From: Laetiporus sulphureus 93-53
Lineage: Eukaryota > Basidiomycota > Agaricomycetes > Polyporales > Laetiporaceae
Assembly (NCBI RefSeq): GCF_001632365.1
Contig: NW_024468531.1
Span: forward strand, 469,858 to 522,580
Direction: 5' to 3'
DNA: 52,723 nt
A model generated the notes under the pieces. That model ran no database searches and was not told the origin of the DNA. It was given only the letters and a program-made list of their open reading frames with translations. The number at the start of each line of letters is the position of its first letter. Position 1 is the stretch's first letter. Positions 43,201-52,723 of this stretch are shown piece after piece. The translations under genes were made by a program, and so were the position numbers.

Positions 43201-43719
43201 AGTCACGATGGACGTGCAACCCGAGCAGGTCGGAACAAGCACCGGTGGGAGACAGCAACGAGCGAGAGAACCGAATGATGCATGATGCCACATCATGAGG
43301 CACGGACACGGCGGATCGCGAGCGGTCTGCCGCGGATGTCGTTGCCGGTCGAGGGACGGGACTGCCTAGAGAGCGACGTAACCATGGCCCGCAAGTGCCT
43401 GGCGGCGAATATCGAGAGGGTGCAGGGACTGAATCAGCGAGGGTCGGCTGAGGCACCGAGGCAGGCAGCGGCAGGCGTTGGCCGAGCAAGCGGGATGGAC
43501 GTTAGCGATGGACATGCCAGTGCAGCACGACGTTGTAGACGGCGTGCGAAGTGTGGCCCGACGCCGGCCGGCATCTGCACTCGAGGAAGCCGACGACGGG
43601 CGCAGAATGCGGGGCCACCGTGCCCGGGATCAAAACCGGCGGCGAGGGGAAAATGGGAATTGCCGGATATGGAAGCGCACACTGCTGGCTTCTCGCGCTA
43701 ACACGCTTGCCATGCGCCC
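40259..43719. other. CpG-rich stretch without a recognised gene
   Basis: About 3.5 kb. Both strands carry short frames (up to about 163 codons) that overlap one another and show no motif. There is no splice-linked model I could support, no tRNA and no repeat pair that I noticed, apart from small imperfect palindromes such as GACCAA...TTGGTC near 41889-41908. Confidence 0.4.
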
Positions 43720-43800
43720 CTCCGAGCCAGTCCTTCTTCCCCGTCCGCCGTCTCTCTTTCCTCCTCTCTTCCCCCCCTTCTAATCTCTTCCCCTCTCCGA
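43720..43800 (+). promoter_or_regulatory. Pyrimidine-rich tract, promoter-like
   Basis: An 80-base stretch is almost entirely C and T on the plus strand (for example CTTTCCTCCTCTCTTCCCCC). Such CT blocks often lie just upstream of transcription starts in basidiomycetes. It could serve a transcript running through the exon-like array toward the CDS at 46365. The assignment is inferred from composition. Confidence 0.35.
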
Positions 43801-44310
43801 CGCCTGGACGCGCCGACACAGCGAGCTCCGCGGCCGTTGCATCGACCACGCCCACACGCTCAAACCTGCACGGGCCCGGTAGAGCGCCTCGAGGCCGCTG
43901 AAAGACAATTGGCCTGCCCCTTCCGGACGCGCACCAGCGCCACTGCTCGTGGGTCTCTTTCTGTATTTCATTTCGCTTTCCGGTGCATGACATGTGCGGT
44001 CATGACCCTTCGCACATGTCTCCGTTCCTCGCTTTCGAGTCTTCCCGCCGTTCTATCTACATAGCTTATGTGCCTGGGGCTCCGGCCGTGCAACGTGCTA
44101 ACGTCGCCCTCCTGCACGCAGTTACCTCACGCTCGCGCACACAGTCGCTCCCCAACGTCCCGCTCGCACATACCCTTGACGTCCGCATAATCGCGCGAAT
44201 TTGCATTGACCGCCTCAGCGCTCCCGAAGATCTCTTCTTCGCTTGTCGGTCCCACATCTTGCAGTGTGTCTTCTCTGCTTTCCCCACAGTGTCCTTGTGC
44301 TTGCAGGCGA

Positions 44311-44798
44311 TCATCTCGTAAGTATCTCATCCTGTCCCCAGCTTCTTTTCTTGTGGGAATTCGCCGCAGCGGTCGAGAGAACGGTACCGATTTCAGTCTG
44401 GATCTGGTTATGCGCACGCGCTCAAACCGGTGACGTACCGTGAAAGCTTAACCTGATCCTGGTCAATTGACCAGGGTAAGACCAGGTTTAATGCCTTGAC
44501 CTCTGGGGCAGGTCGATGGTTAAAGTGGCTCAACCCCAGTCATCCGTGGTCATCGGATAATCGGGGTCAAAGACAATGTTGATGGAGACTTACATAGCTC
44601 GGATCGGGGGTGTGCCTTCCGCATACGATGTCTCTTTTACCCTTGAGCCTCCGATCGCGTCACCTTACCCGCATATATGATGCTCATCTGACGACCGACG
44701 TCCCCACAGGCTTGCGAATATTGCGGGTATACCTTGGCCTTGCTACGGAAGGAAGATCTTGGCTAGCGAGACATTTGTCTGAGGACTTGTCGGGACGA
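44311..44798 (+). repeat. Tandem array, copy 1
   Basis: 488-bp unit starting TCATCTCGTAAGTAT. It contains an 18-bp perfect palindrome CCTGGTCAATTGACCAGG (44458-44475) and ends with an exon-like module: a CCCCACAG acceptor, 'GCTTGCGAATATTGC...' and 'TCATCTC' before the next GTAAGTAT. This copy lacks the 120-130-bp inverted-repeat element found in copies 2 and 3. Confidence 0.85.
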
Positions 44799-45382
44799 TC
44801 ATCTCGTAAGTATCCCATCCTGTCCCCAGCTTCTTTTCTTGTGGGAATTCGCCGCAGCGGTCGAGAGAACGGTACCGATTTCAGTCTGGATCTGGTTATG
44901 CGCACGCGCTCAACCCGGTGACGTACTGTGAAAGCTTAACCTGATCCTGGTCAATGACCAGGGTTAGACCAGGTTTAAAGCATGATTTGTGCGTGATCAA
45001 CGGTGAGGGAGCCGTTCGCTGCTATCCGCCAGTTCAGTACAGTCTCTTGTCAGCATGAAGTTTTCTGCCAGGACGTCACTCTAGTATTATGATCACGCAC
45101 AGATCACGCCTTGACCTCTGGGGGAGGTCGATAGCAAAGCGGCTCGACCCCAGTCATCCGGTGGTTATCGCATGATAAACGGGGTTAAAGCCAACGTTGA
45201 CGGATGAGGTATGTGGCGCGCATGGTGTGTGCTCTTTGTGTACTCAGCGTACGATATCTCTCTTACCTTTGAGCCTCCGCTCGCGTCACCCTACCCGCAT
45301 ATATGATGCTCATCTGACGACCGACGTCCACACAGGCTTGCGAATATTGCAGGTATACCTTAGCCTTACTACGGAAGGACTT
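44799..45382 (+). repeat. Tandem array, copy 2
   Basis: 584-bp unit, very similar to copy 1 along its first 180 bases, then carrying an extra 130 bp with terminal inverted repeats (44980-45109), then again similar. Its exon-like module (after CACACAG) is 54 nt, against 96 nt in copy 1. Confidence 0.85.
44980..45109. mobile_element. MITE-like element in copy 2
   Basis: 130 bp with ends GCATGATTTGTGCGTGATC and (reverse complement of the right end) GCGTGATCTGTGCGTGATC, 17 of 19 bases matching. It has no coding capacity. It is absent from copy 1 of the array at the corresponding point, so it behaves like an inserted unit. A target duplication is not clear. Confidence 0.65.
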
Positions 45383-45965
45383 TCATCTCGTAAGTATCCC
45401 ATCATGTCGCCGGCTTCTTTTCTTGTGGGAAGTTCGGGGCAGGGGTCGAAGGAACGGTACAGATTTCAGTCTGGATCTGGTTTCGAATATGCGCTCAACC
45501 CATTGACGTGCGGGTGAAGGCTTAATATCTTTGACCTGATCCTGGTCAATGACCAGGGTCAAGGAGTCAAAGCATGACTTGTGCGTGATCATTGGCGAGG
45601 GAGCCGTCTGCTGCTATTCGCCAGTGTAGCATGAAATCTCCCATTAGGACGTCACTCTGGGCTTGTGAGTACGATCACGCACAGATCACGCCTTGACCTT
45701 TGGGGAGGTCGATGGTCAAAGTGGCTCGATCCCGGACATCCGTGGTTATCGGGTGATAATCGGGGTCAAAGCCAATGTTGATAGAGGGTTACGTAGCCCG
45801 GATCGGGTGTGTTTTTCGCGTACGATGCCTCTCTTACCCTTGTTCCCCCTCTCGCGTCACCGTACCTGCATATGATGCACATCTGACAACCGACGTCCCC
45901 ACAGGCTCGCAAATATTGCAGGTATCCCGTCTTGGCTATAGAAGGACTCTTCTCGGCTAGCGAGA
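45383..45965 (+). repeat. Tandem array, copy 3
   Basis: About 583 bp, the most diverged copy. It contains the 120-bp version of the inverted-repeat element (45572-45691) and an exon-like module after CCCCACAG that ends near 45990 with TATTAG before GTGGGT. The array stops here and unique sequence follows. Confidence 0.8.
45572..45691. mobile_element. MITE-like element in copy 3
   Basis: 120-bp relative of 44980-45109, with the same terminal repeats (GCATGACTTGTGCGTGATC at left) and matching middle ('GAGGGAGCCGT', 'AGGACGTCACTCT'). Sharing it with copy 2 suggests it was present before these copies were duplicated. Confidence 0.65.
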
Positions 45966-46364
45966 CGTTCGTTTGAGGAGCTTGTCATATTAGGTGGGTC
46001 TATTCTCCAGCCTGTGTAGCCGTCTAGGGTAGCAGGATAAAGTGCCTTGCTGGTGAGTCCTCTGTCCGATGTACTCGTCGTGCACCATATCTGGCAGAGC
46101 GCGTGCAGTTAGCCGACGGGAACTACCAGTGATATCTTGGCAGCAGTTTCACCTCCGCCCGAATTTCACTCATTTTTAACATGACGCACTGACCTCTCTC
46201 TCGATGGAATTCTTCAGCGCAGCCAGTCGGATTATTCTTGGTCCCTATCTGTTAGGCTCGATCGCCGATCATCAGTACGCTCCCTTGGCCATTCTGCATT
46301 GCCGGTACGCCTTTTTGAGCCCGCCGAATCTCTCCGCGCACTCAACGCAGCACACACGTCAGCC
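45966..46364. other. Upstream region of the 518-residue CDS
   Basis: About 400 bases of unique sequence between the array and the CDS start. They include a CT-rich part and no clear TATA box. The open frame of the CDS extends upstream to 46299 without an ATG. It probably holds the 5' untranslated region. Confidence 0.4.
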
Positions 46365-47921
46365 ATGTCGTCCCCGCCGTCCTCGTCGCACACGCATACA
46401 CGTACCCAGTCCCGCTCTCTTCGCGAGAAGCGCGCCGGCGTCCCACTCCTGCTCTCTTCCTTCCCCGTGCCGCCGTCTCACATCCCTGCATCGTTCCCGC
46501 TCTCGCCGCTCAGCGCGAGCTCGTCCTCCTCGTACTTTACCCCGCTCACGACGCCCCTCAGCGAGAATACGAACATCCCCGCATCTGCATCCAAATCCTC
46601 TACCGCGGCCCTCCTGCATGCCGCGCTCACCGCGCAGAACCCCCCACCTTGTGCTCCGCCTGTGTTACCCCTCCCGCCAGTACCCGGCCCATCGCCCCTC
46701 TCTGACCAGGAGACGGTCCTCTTCCTCTCCGCCGCACGCGCACGGCGAGTATCCAAGCTCTCTTCTGCGTCCTCGCGCAGGAGCTCGCTCGCGAGCAGCA
46801 TACATAGCGCGAGCACGCCGGGGCTCTCGCCGTCAGCGAGCGTCACGCCCGCGGAAACGCGTTCGCTGCGGTCGTACTCGTCGAACGGAAGCCTGAAGAT
46901 ACCGGCGCCCAGATATGGAGGTCAGGAGAAGAGTGTGGGCGCGGAGGAGAGGATATGTGAGGAGGAGACGGAGGAGCTGACGAGGGTAGAGTTGGATGAC
47001 ATCCCGTCGTCGCATGCACATGACCGTCAGAGCGATGAAGAGGAAAACTCACTGGAGCTGAGCAGCCCACCGCTGCTGCGGCGTCTTCGACACTCGGTGC
47101 ATGACTCGATCTCGGAGATCGACATGCGCGACCTGCCGCCGCTGCAGGAGGACGTGGACATCATTGAGCGCGTGCGCGTGCCGGCCGTTGAGGGCTTGCC
47201 GCACAGGAGGAGTCTTGGCCGCGCTTTAGGGTTCTCAGCTACACATGAGAGAAGTTCAAGTCAAGATAGCAGTGTCATCTGGCCGCCGCCCACGAGCAGA
47301 TTTTCACTAACGCAGTTGGAACTCTCACCTACACATGAGAGAGGTTCAAGCCAAGGTAGCAGTGTCATCTGGCCGCCCACGAGTAGACCACTAGTGCAGC
47401 GAATCGACACGGACAAGGCCCTGCCACCGCTCCCGCCACCATCGCCATCGCCGTCACCATCATCATCGACATCTCCGACTCCTGCACCTGCACCTGCACC
47501 AGAAATGCGCGCCGAGAGTCCGGATATCAAGACGATCCTCGCAAGCACCCCGCGGCCGCGCCGGAAGTCCTCAGGCTCGTACATATCGACGCGTTCGTTG
47601 GAGCGCACCCGCTCAAGAGCCGGCGTTAGTGCGCCAGCCCTGCGGCGACATATGAGCGAGGGCGTCTCGGGGTCGCGGGGACGGCGGACGTGGGGCGAGG
47701 ATATGACGCGGCGCGGGAGCGAGCGAGGGCGCAGGTCTCGCATGTCTGCGATGCCGCCGCTGCCGTTGCCGAGGGGCATGTCGGAGTTTGGGATGCTGGA
47801 CGGTGAGAAGGGAGGGGGAGAAGGTAGTGGGAGCGAAGAGGAGGTCAATAAGTCGTACACTAACACCCGAGTTGTGTATCTACAAGGCCTGGGAATATAT
47901 TTCGGTTACAATCACAATTAG
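46365..47921 (+). CDS. 518-residue low-complexity, probably disordered protein
   Basis: Single open frame from the first ATG (46365, context CAGCCATGT) to TAG-type end at 47919-47921. It is rich in Ser, Pro, Arg and Ala, with polyserine, an acidic patch ('EEETEELTRVELDDIPSSHA'), PPLP/SPSP runs ('LPPLPPPSPSPSPS'), and several RRxS sites that look like kinase targets ('RRSSLASS', 'RRKSSGS', 'RRHMSEG'). No membrane segment or globular domain is apparent. A 30-codon in-frame duplication is present ('THERSSSQDSSVIWPPPTSR' and 'THERGSSQGSSVIWPPTSR'). The last 20 or so residues look unlike the rest, so an intron may remove them. The length of the frame in CpG-rich DNA could be partly chance, but the skewed composition and Ser/Arg patterns favour a real gene of unknown role. 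Confidence 0.6.
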   Translation: MSSPPSSSHTHTRTQSRSLREKRAGVPLLLSSFPVPPSHIPASFPLSPLSASSSSSYFTPLTTPLSENTNIPASASKSSTAALLHAALTAQNPPPCAPPVLPLPPVPGPSPLSDQETVLFLSAARARRVSKLSSASSRRSSLASSIHSASTPGLSPSASVTPAETRSLRSYSSNGSLKIPAPRYGGQEKSVGAEERICEEETEELTRVELDDIPSSHAHDRQSDEEENSLELSSPPLLRRLRHSVHDSISEIDMRDLPPLQEDVDIIERVRVPAVEGLPHRRSLGRALGFSATHERSSSQDSSVIWPPPTSRFSLTQLELSPTHERGSSQGSSVIWPPTSRPLVQRIDTDKALPPLPPPSPSPSPSSSTSPTPAPAPAPEMRAESPDIKTILASTPRPRRKSSGSYISTRSLERTRSRAGVSAPALRRHMSEGVSGSRGRRTWGEDMTRRGSERGRRSRMSAMPPLPLPRGMSEFGMLDGEKGGGEGSGSEEEVNKSYTNTRVVYLQGLGIYFGYNHN

Positions 47922-50093
47922 TGGACCGCATGGATTGTTGGAAATAGAGGACTGGACAGAGCACAAAGGGGTGCAGAGGGCAGGAGATTTACAGCGTGTT
48001 GACCAGCATTTCATAGCACACAAGGTAAGGCAAGCCCACTTTCGTTCTGATTGTAACAACTTTCATTCCGACCTGTTCTAACTGCTAAGACCATCCTATT
48101 CCTTGTCCCTCCTCACCCAACACAAAGCACTGCAAAGGCTCGTACCCTATGCCCCCCTTCCCCCCCCTCCCTCTGAAGCGTAATTGCCGTCGAATCCCAG
48201 CTGGCGCTATCCGCTTGGTCACCGAAAGCAACACGTATCTTCCACCCCTTGACCGTCACGATCCGGACAATCGGTCACCGACGATGCACGAACCCAATCC
48301 ATTCTCTATTCACCATCCACAGGACGAGCATCTCGGATTCCTGACCGAATGAGCTCAATGATCGTGAGTGCACGCGTACCTGAGCCTCTGGACTGACAAA
48401 TACCAAAGGCCCGATGGCCGTTCATGCAAGATGAGCATGGCGAGTGGAAATTGAAATCCACCGGTCGTCAGATTGTGTGGCCGTTGTAAGCTAGGCACTG
48501 ATCTTGGTATGACCATCACGATAGATCATGACCGGAAATGTGAAGTGCGCGATGGAGGCCATAGCGTACGATCGGCCACTGAGAGGTCGGGCGAAAGCAG
48601 TGCGGCCATCAACTTCACGTTCAGTCTGTCGAGAAATCGTGCTTGGCGGATGTCTGCACCTGATCACGATGTTTGTGCTGACGTCTTCGAGTGCGGGATG
48701 GTGCCGCACGGTGAGGTGCTTAACAATCAGCCTACAAGAGTCCTTATTGAGAACACGCTAACAGAGGATCTTGCAAGGGTACGCACCATGTCCCAGTCAC
48801 TCATCATCAACTAATATCGGCAGAGCGCAGCAAATCTGGTTGGCATATGATCGGCCTAGTTTTCAAGTCATGGTGTCGTGTGTGGTTACTGAAGCGTGCA
48901 TAGCAGAACGGGGCCGTTGGATCCCACAGATCGCTCCAAGCGAGCACTACCGATGAGATTGTTGGGCGCCACACATCGTTTTGATGGAACAGGTATTATA
49001 ACATGTGGGGGTCCACCGTGCATCGGTTTCGGCCATGTATTCAATGAGTTCCTTGTTCAGCTCATCGCACGCCATCGAGAATGGCCAGCTGGGTTAGATA
49101 CGGTGTGGGGAGCACAGCGGAAGGCAAGCAGTGTCTACGTTCGCGCGGTTGCAGTCGATTGGTTAGTCTGCGATGGTGCATCGACTCTGAATCTTCCACT
49201 TACCCTGTGAATCGGAATCTGGGATCTGTTGTAACTTGCTCTTGATGAGGACCACTATCTTGATTCATCGCACCGCTCTAGAGCATATTTAGTTCATTCA
49301 CGGGCAGGAGAGCTCAGATTGAAAGTACCACTCACTTTGAGCGGCTTGAGCCTCAGGCCGGCCGCAAATGTCGAGGACCATTGTGAACGTTTCTTGAGGT
49401 ATTGCTAGTATCCGCGAGCCCATACTAGACTGAGAGTCAGATCATGATCTGATGGATCGACATGACATCAATAGCTTGCTTACCATGGACACCGAATTGA
49501 CCTCCCTTCCAAGACGTCGTTGCTTGACAAACGACATGGAATCCTGAGGCAAAGACTCAGTATTCATATGGGAGAGTAAACCTACTGTGACCTAACCTGC
49601 ATCGCATTGGCATTGCATCGCTGACGACAGCCTTCGCCGACTATCGGTCGAAGCGCGCCGCTTGCGTCCAAGTGCACGACCGTAAATTAGTCCGTGCTTC
49701 GGTGACTTGTTGTTTATATTATAACTCACCCTTCTCCCACATCAGCTATCGATTAGACCCTGTAGACATTATCCTCGGAGCATCCTGGTGAGCGTAATGA
49801 TTCAACTGCGACTCGAGCTTATCCTAGTTATCAATCCTATTTACCTTGGACTAATGGCGGCTGATCATAGGCAACAATCAGCTTCCAGGTCCAGAAATTC
49901 TGGCTTGGACAGCACTAGGAATTTATTGAAAAAGGGAAAGAATGAGCTAATGATGGGAGTGAGCAAGCGAAGCTGCAACGTACCACAGGCGCCTCAATAA
50001 ACGCGATCACGTGATCGAGTTCTCCGTACTTGACGTTTGCCTCCCCTGAAACGCTGTTCAGCACTGTCCTCGACTTATTACTGATGCTCGACT
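47922..50093. other. Stretch with only weak coding traces
   Basis: About 2.2 kb. Plus-strand frames at 48473-48814 (113 codons) and 48896-49210 (104 codons) have a protein-like look ('DVCADVFECGMVPHGEVLNN', 'CIGFGHVFNEFLVQLIARHR') but no motif I can name. No splice-linked model could be supported. Confidence 0.35.
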
Positions 50094-51999
50094 CTATGTC
50101 AGTATCTGGCCCAGAACAAGCTTGGTAAGAGGAAAGTACTCATCTATACTCGCCGAGGTGATTGCATCAGGGACTGCAGAGGCATGCATGAAGTTTGAAC
50201 ACCGTGACAAGCTAGTCGTGTTGGCTTGGCTGCCATGGTCGTCGACGTTCAGCCCAGGTGAGTGGCATTGACAATGCTGGTTGACAGGCGGAACAGTAGA
50301 GATGCAAAGATTGCCACATTTAGAAATAGACCACACCATGAGGGAGGTAGAGAGCGCAGAGGAGCAAACGGCAGGGGTTTTGGGAGAACAGGTGCAGATG
50401 AGTGTGCGTGCGTGTTGGTCGAATGGTCAAATACCGATGGAGCGAGGACCGGGTTGCCCTTCTTCTTGCCCCTTCACATCCCGATGTGTGCGACCAGGAC
50501 CCCAAAAGACTGTGGCCACCAAGATCATCGAAGATCACGATGCATCGATCTTACGGCCACTATTGATCCAGATCACCTGGACTCCGCGTTGTTTTAATTT
50601 ACGTAGATCTAGCCATGCCTCATGGTGTCCATTGTTCGGTGAAGTTGTGGGTGTCATCAAGATGAAACTGGAAGACCCGAACTGTGTATTCCACCAATGC
50701 GCTGGCCTGCAAGGTTTTCGACGGTACACTAATCACATCGCATTCTCTTTGAGATGATATGTACTGCTCTGCTCTGATGGATGCACTGATTCTGACGGGA
50801 TTTCAGGGAGCCAGCAGCACCAACGAAAGCCCGCGAAACTTCTCGTGGATCTCCGTGTCTCGTTCGCGCAGGGGCCCACCATACCTCATTACAAGTGTGA
50901 GATATTGTCATGCCTGCACTTCCATGGGGCTAGACATGGAAGTTCATGTAAGCGGACGGCCTGGTAAGTTCCGGATATTCTCATGCACTGTTGTGCAATT
51001 TCACTGGTCAATGCAGAAGGGTGCTCTGGGTGTATTCCTCCAGAACCAGAGCCAAACAACACTGAAATGGTTGAAATTTATATCACGCTGAGACATACCA
51101 AAATACTCCAAGCAGTTCTTCTTGTGGACATCAAAAATGCAGAGAAATCGCACAAAGTTTGAAGGTGCAGTCCCAGGGACCCCGGGTCGGTTGGTATTTT
51201 CAGGATGTGTCCGAACTGCATTACGTTCACGAGACGTGTCGATTAGCTGATATCTTAGTAACATCGCGGAGCTCCTGATGCCTGTTTGGTATCAAGACTG
51301 CGCACGGCATGCAATATAGGCTTCGAAGAACGAAGGATGCAATCCATGTCCATGCGGCTCTGCACCGTGCTTGTGGGCCGAGACTTTGACGAAGCACGTT
51401 CCGACCTTCTTCGCTATGCACGCGTATGTTCCGAGACATCAGATGAGCTCTCCGGTCGTTTTCTCGCAGCTGAGCCCATTATGTCAAAGCACTCACCGGC
51501 GATGAGAAGCATGGCGGCTCCAGCGGCATAGTCAAGTCCGGATTCTGCATTGTCAGACTTGTGTAATAGATGGATCCGTGAAGGCCAGTCGGAGTATACT
51601 TTTGCAAATCATGCAAAGGACGACAATGCTGTACATGAAATTCATAAGGTCTGTCCACTGTCCCTTTCTTAGAAAAATCAACTTGAGTCAGACGTTCCAC
51701 GCAGACAGACTCGCCGTACAGGATTTGGGAAGCGTAGAAGGACGTCCCCAGTCTGAGCATCCAGCGGACAGCTTGCGGCTGAATGATGACTCTTTTCAGC
51801 CAGGCGTGAGTCCCAAGAACCGTTCGTACAGATATTCTAGCCCGTCCGGCACACCCAGCCCCATAGCTTCTCCAATATTATGACGGCCGAGCCACAAGAG
51901 GGACCCTCGCATCCTCATCTTCCGTCGACATCGTTCCTTCCATCGCGGCCAGGCGCCGTCCATCTTCTCATCCTTCTCAGAAGTCCGGACACAGCGCAA
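50094..51999 (-). other. Possible multi-exon gene, minus strand, unrecognised
   Basis: Consecutive minus-strand pieces look like exons: 51999-51796 ('GSLLWLGRHNIGEAMGLGVP', 'LEYLYERFLGLTPG'), 51760-51479 ('RLGTSFYASQILYGESVCVE', 'LTQVDFSKKGTVDRPYEFHV', 'TPTGLHGSIYYTSLTMQNPD'), and 50339-50094 ('HASAVPDAITSASIDEYFPL'). They are not linked by convincing splice sites throughout, and plus-strand frames overlap them. I do not recognise a family, and the model is uncertain. Confidence 0.3.
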
Positions 52000-52723
52000 T
52001 CAGAAAGGTAGTGCTTTACTTAGCTTGCGTGCGAGTCACAGACTCTGGCCTGGGAATGCGAGGGAGGTCCGGTCCCCGTGGACACTTTCGATGCACGGCT
52101 ACCGCGAATCGCAGCATCGCGCTCACGGGGCTGAGCCCCGTCGCCTATCGCGCACTCGCGTCGCTCCGAAGCTGGCACTGGTGCATCGTCTAACTGAGAC
52201 AACAACGCGCGCATCGCCGTCCGCCCGGGTTCGCGAGAGCGGCCATTCGGCCTTCTTCGAGTCGAGCGCGCGCAAACGTCGTCCTCGCATGACGCGCCCG
52301 TCGCGTCGGTCCCCACCCCCGCTGTTCTGCCGGGTCCAACGTCGCGCGCAGAATCCCATGAACGGCATGTGTACCGCGAGCGACGCACGCAGGCTCGCCC
52401 TCCTCTCACTGAACTATACCGCGCCCACCGCGCATCGGTCGGTCCTGTCAGTATGGCCTCCACACTCCCTCCGAGTCCGCATTTCATGCGCCGGGCGTCC
52501 GACACCGTTTGCATGCAGTCCCGTCAACCGACGGGCTACGCCCCTCGCGGATCGCCATCCGTACCTTCCACAAGCACCCCAAGGCCCGCATCTGACCGTC
52601 ACACCAGATAGATCCCGGATCGCCATGCAGTGTATTCACCATGTACAGTAGTTGTGTAACACAATAAGAAATCCAAAGGAAATGCAAAGCACCCGGGCCG
52701 CGCACACGCGAGCCGCTTCGCCC
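52000..52723. other. GC-rich end of the window, no supportable gene
   Basis: Long frames occur on both strands at once (208 codons plus, 164 codons minus) and are rich in Arg, Ala and Ser, as expected from very GC-rich DNA. No motif, splice model or repeat was identified. Confidence 0.4.

Noticed and set aside
46204..46896. 230-codon Arg/Pro-rich frame
   Set aside because: Shadow of the 518-residue CDS in another frame.
52020..52651. Overlapping long frames on both strands
   Set aside because: Simultaneous open frames on opposite strands in very GC-rich DNA; no motif, no splice support.
1..52723. CRISPR arrays, bacterial operons or phage attachment sites
   Set aside because: Introns, LTR elements and gene style are fungal; no spaced short direct repeats of CRISPR type were seen.

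Overview
The window is fungal nuclear DNA, almost certainly Basidiomycota (Agaricomycetes). The evidence is chromodomain-bearing Ty3/Gypsy elements, a Plavaka-type (KDZ/CACTA-like) transposase, a BTB/POZ pseudogene of the kind expanded in mushroom-forming fungi, and spliceosomal introns of about 50-65 nt.

Left part (1 to about 34.9 kb): a nested, decayed transposon cluster that is strongly CpG-poor. From left to right it holds: (a) a minus-strand chromovirus (element 1, about 100-9135) with both LTRs, gag, protease, RT, RNase H, integrase and chromodomain, split by a solo LTR of another family with a perfect 5-bp duplication; (b) a short rearranged stretch (9136-9489) carrying the missing start of element 1's 5' LTR in inverted orientation; (c) a second minus-strand chromovirus (element 2, about 9.5-18.7 kb), split by another solo LTR with a perfect duplication, and followed by an unrecognised accessory ORF; (d) a Plavaka transposase on the minus strand (18977-26613) with a damaged aconitase gene lying inside one of its introns; (e) an unrecognised intron-containing gene on the plus strand, divergent from the transposase; (f) a plus-strand LTR element (element 3, 28595-33915) inserted into the last intron of that gene, with a perfect target duplication and an extra 1.25-kb insert in its 3' LTR.

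Right part (about 34.9-52.7 kb): CpG-rich, host-like sequence with few long ORFs. I recognise a BTB/POZ pseudogene (35142-35885, minus), a six-exon gene for a small secreted cysteine-rich protein (39403-40258, plus), a three-copy tandem array with exon-like modules and a small terminal-inverted-repeat element (44.3-46.0 kb), and a gene for a 518-residue low-complexity protein (46365-47921, plus). The remainder shows only weak coding traces.

Together this looks like the edge of a transposon-rich block against host chromatin. Nesting gives a relative order: element 1 and element 2 are old; the two solo LTRs came later; element 3 is relatively young (LTRs about 95% alike, against about 89% for element 1). 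Two events put large DNA inside introns: the aconitase copy in the transposase, and element 3 in the neighbouring gene.
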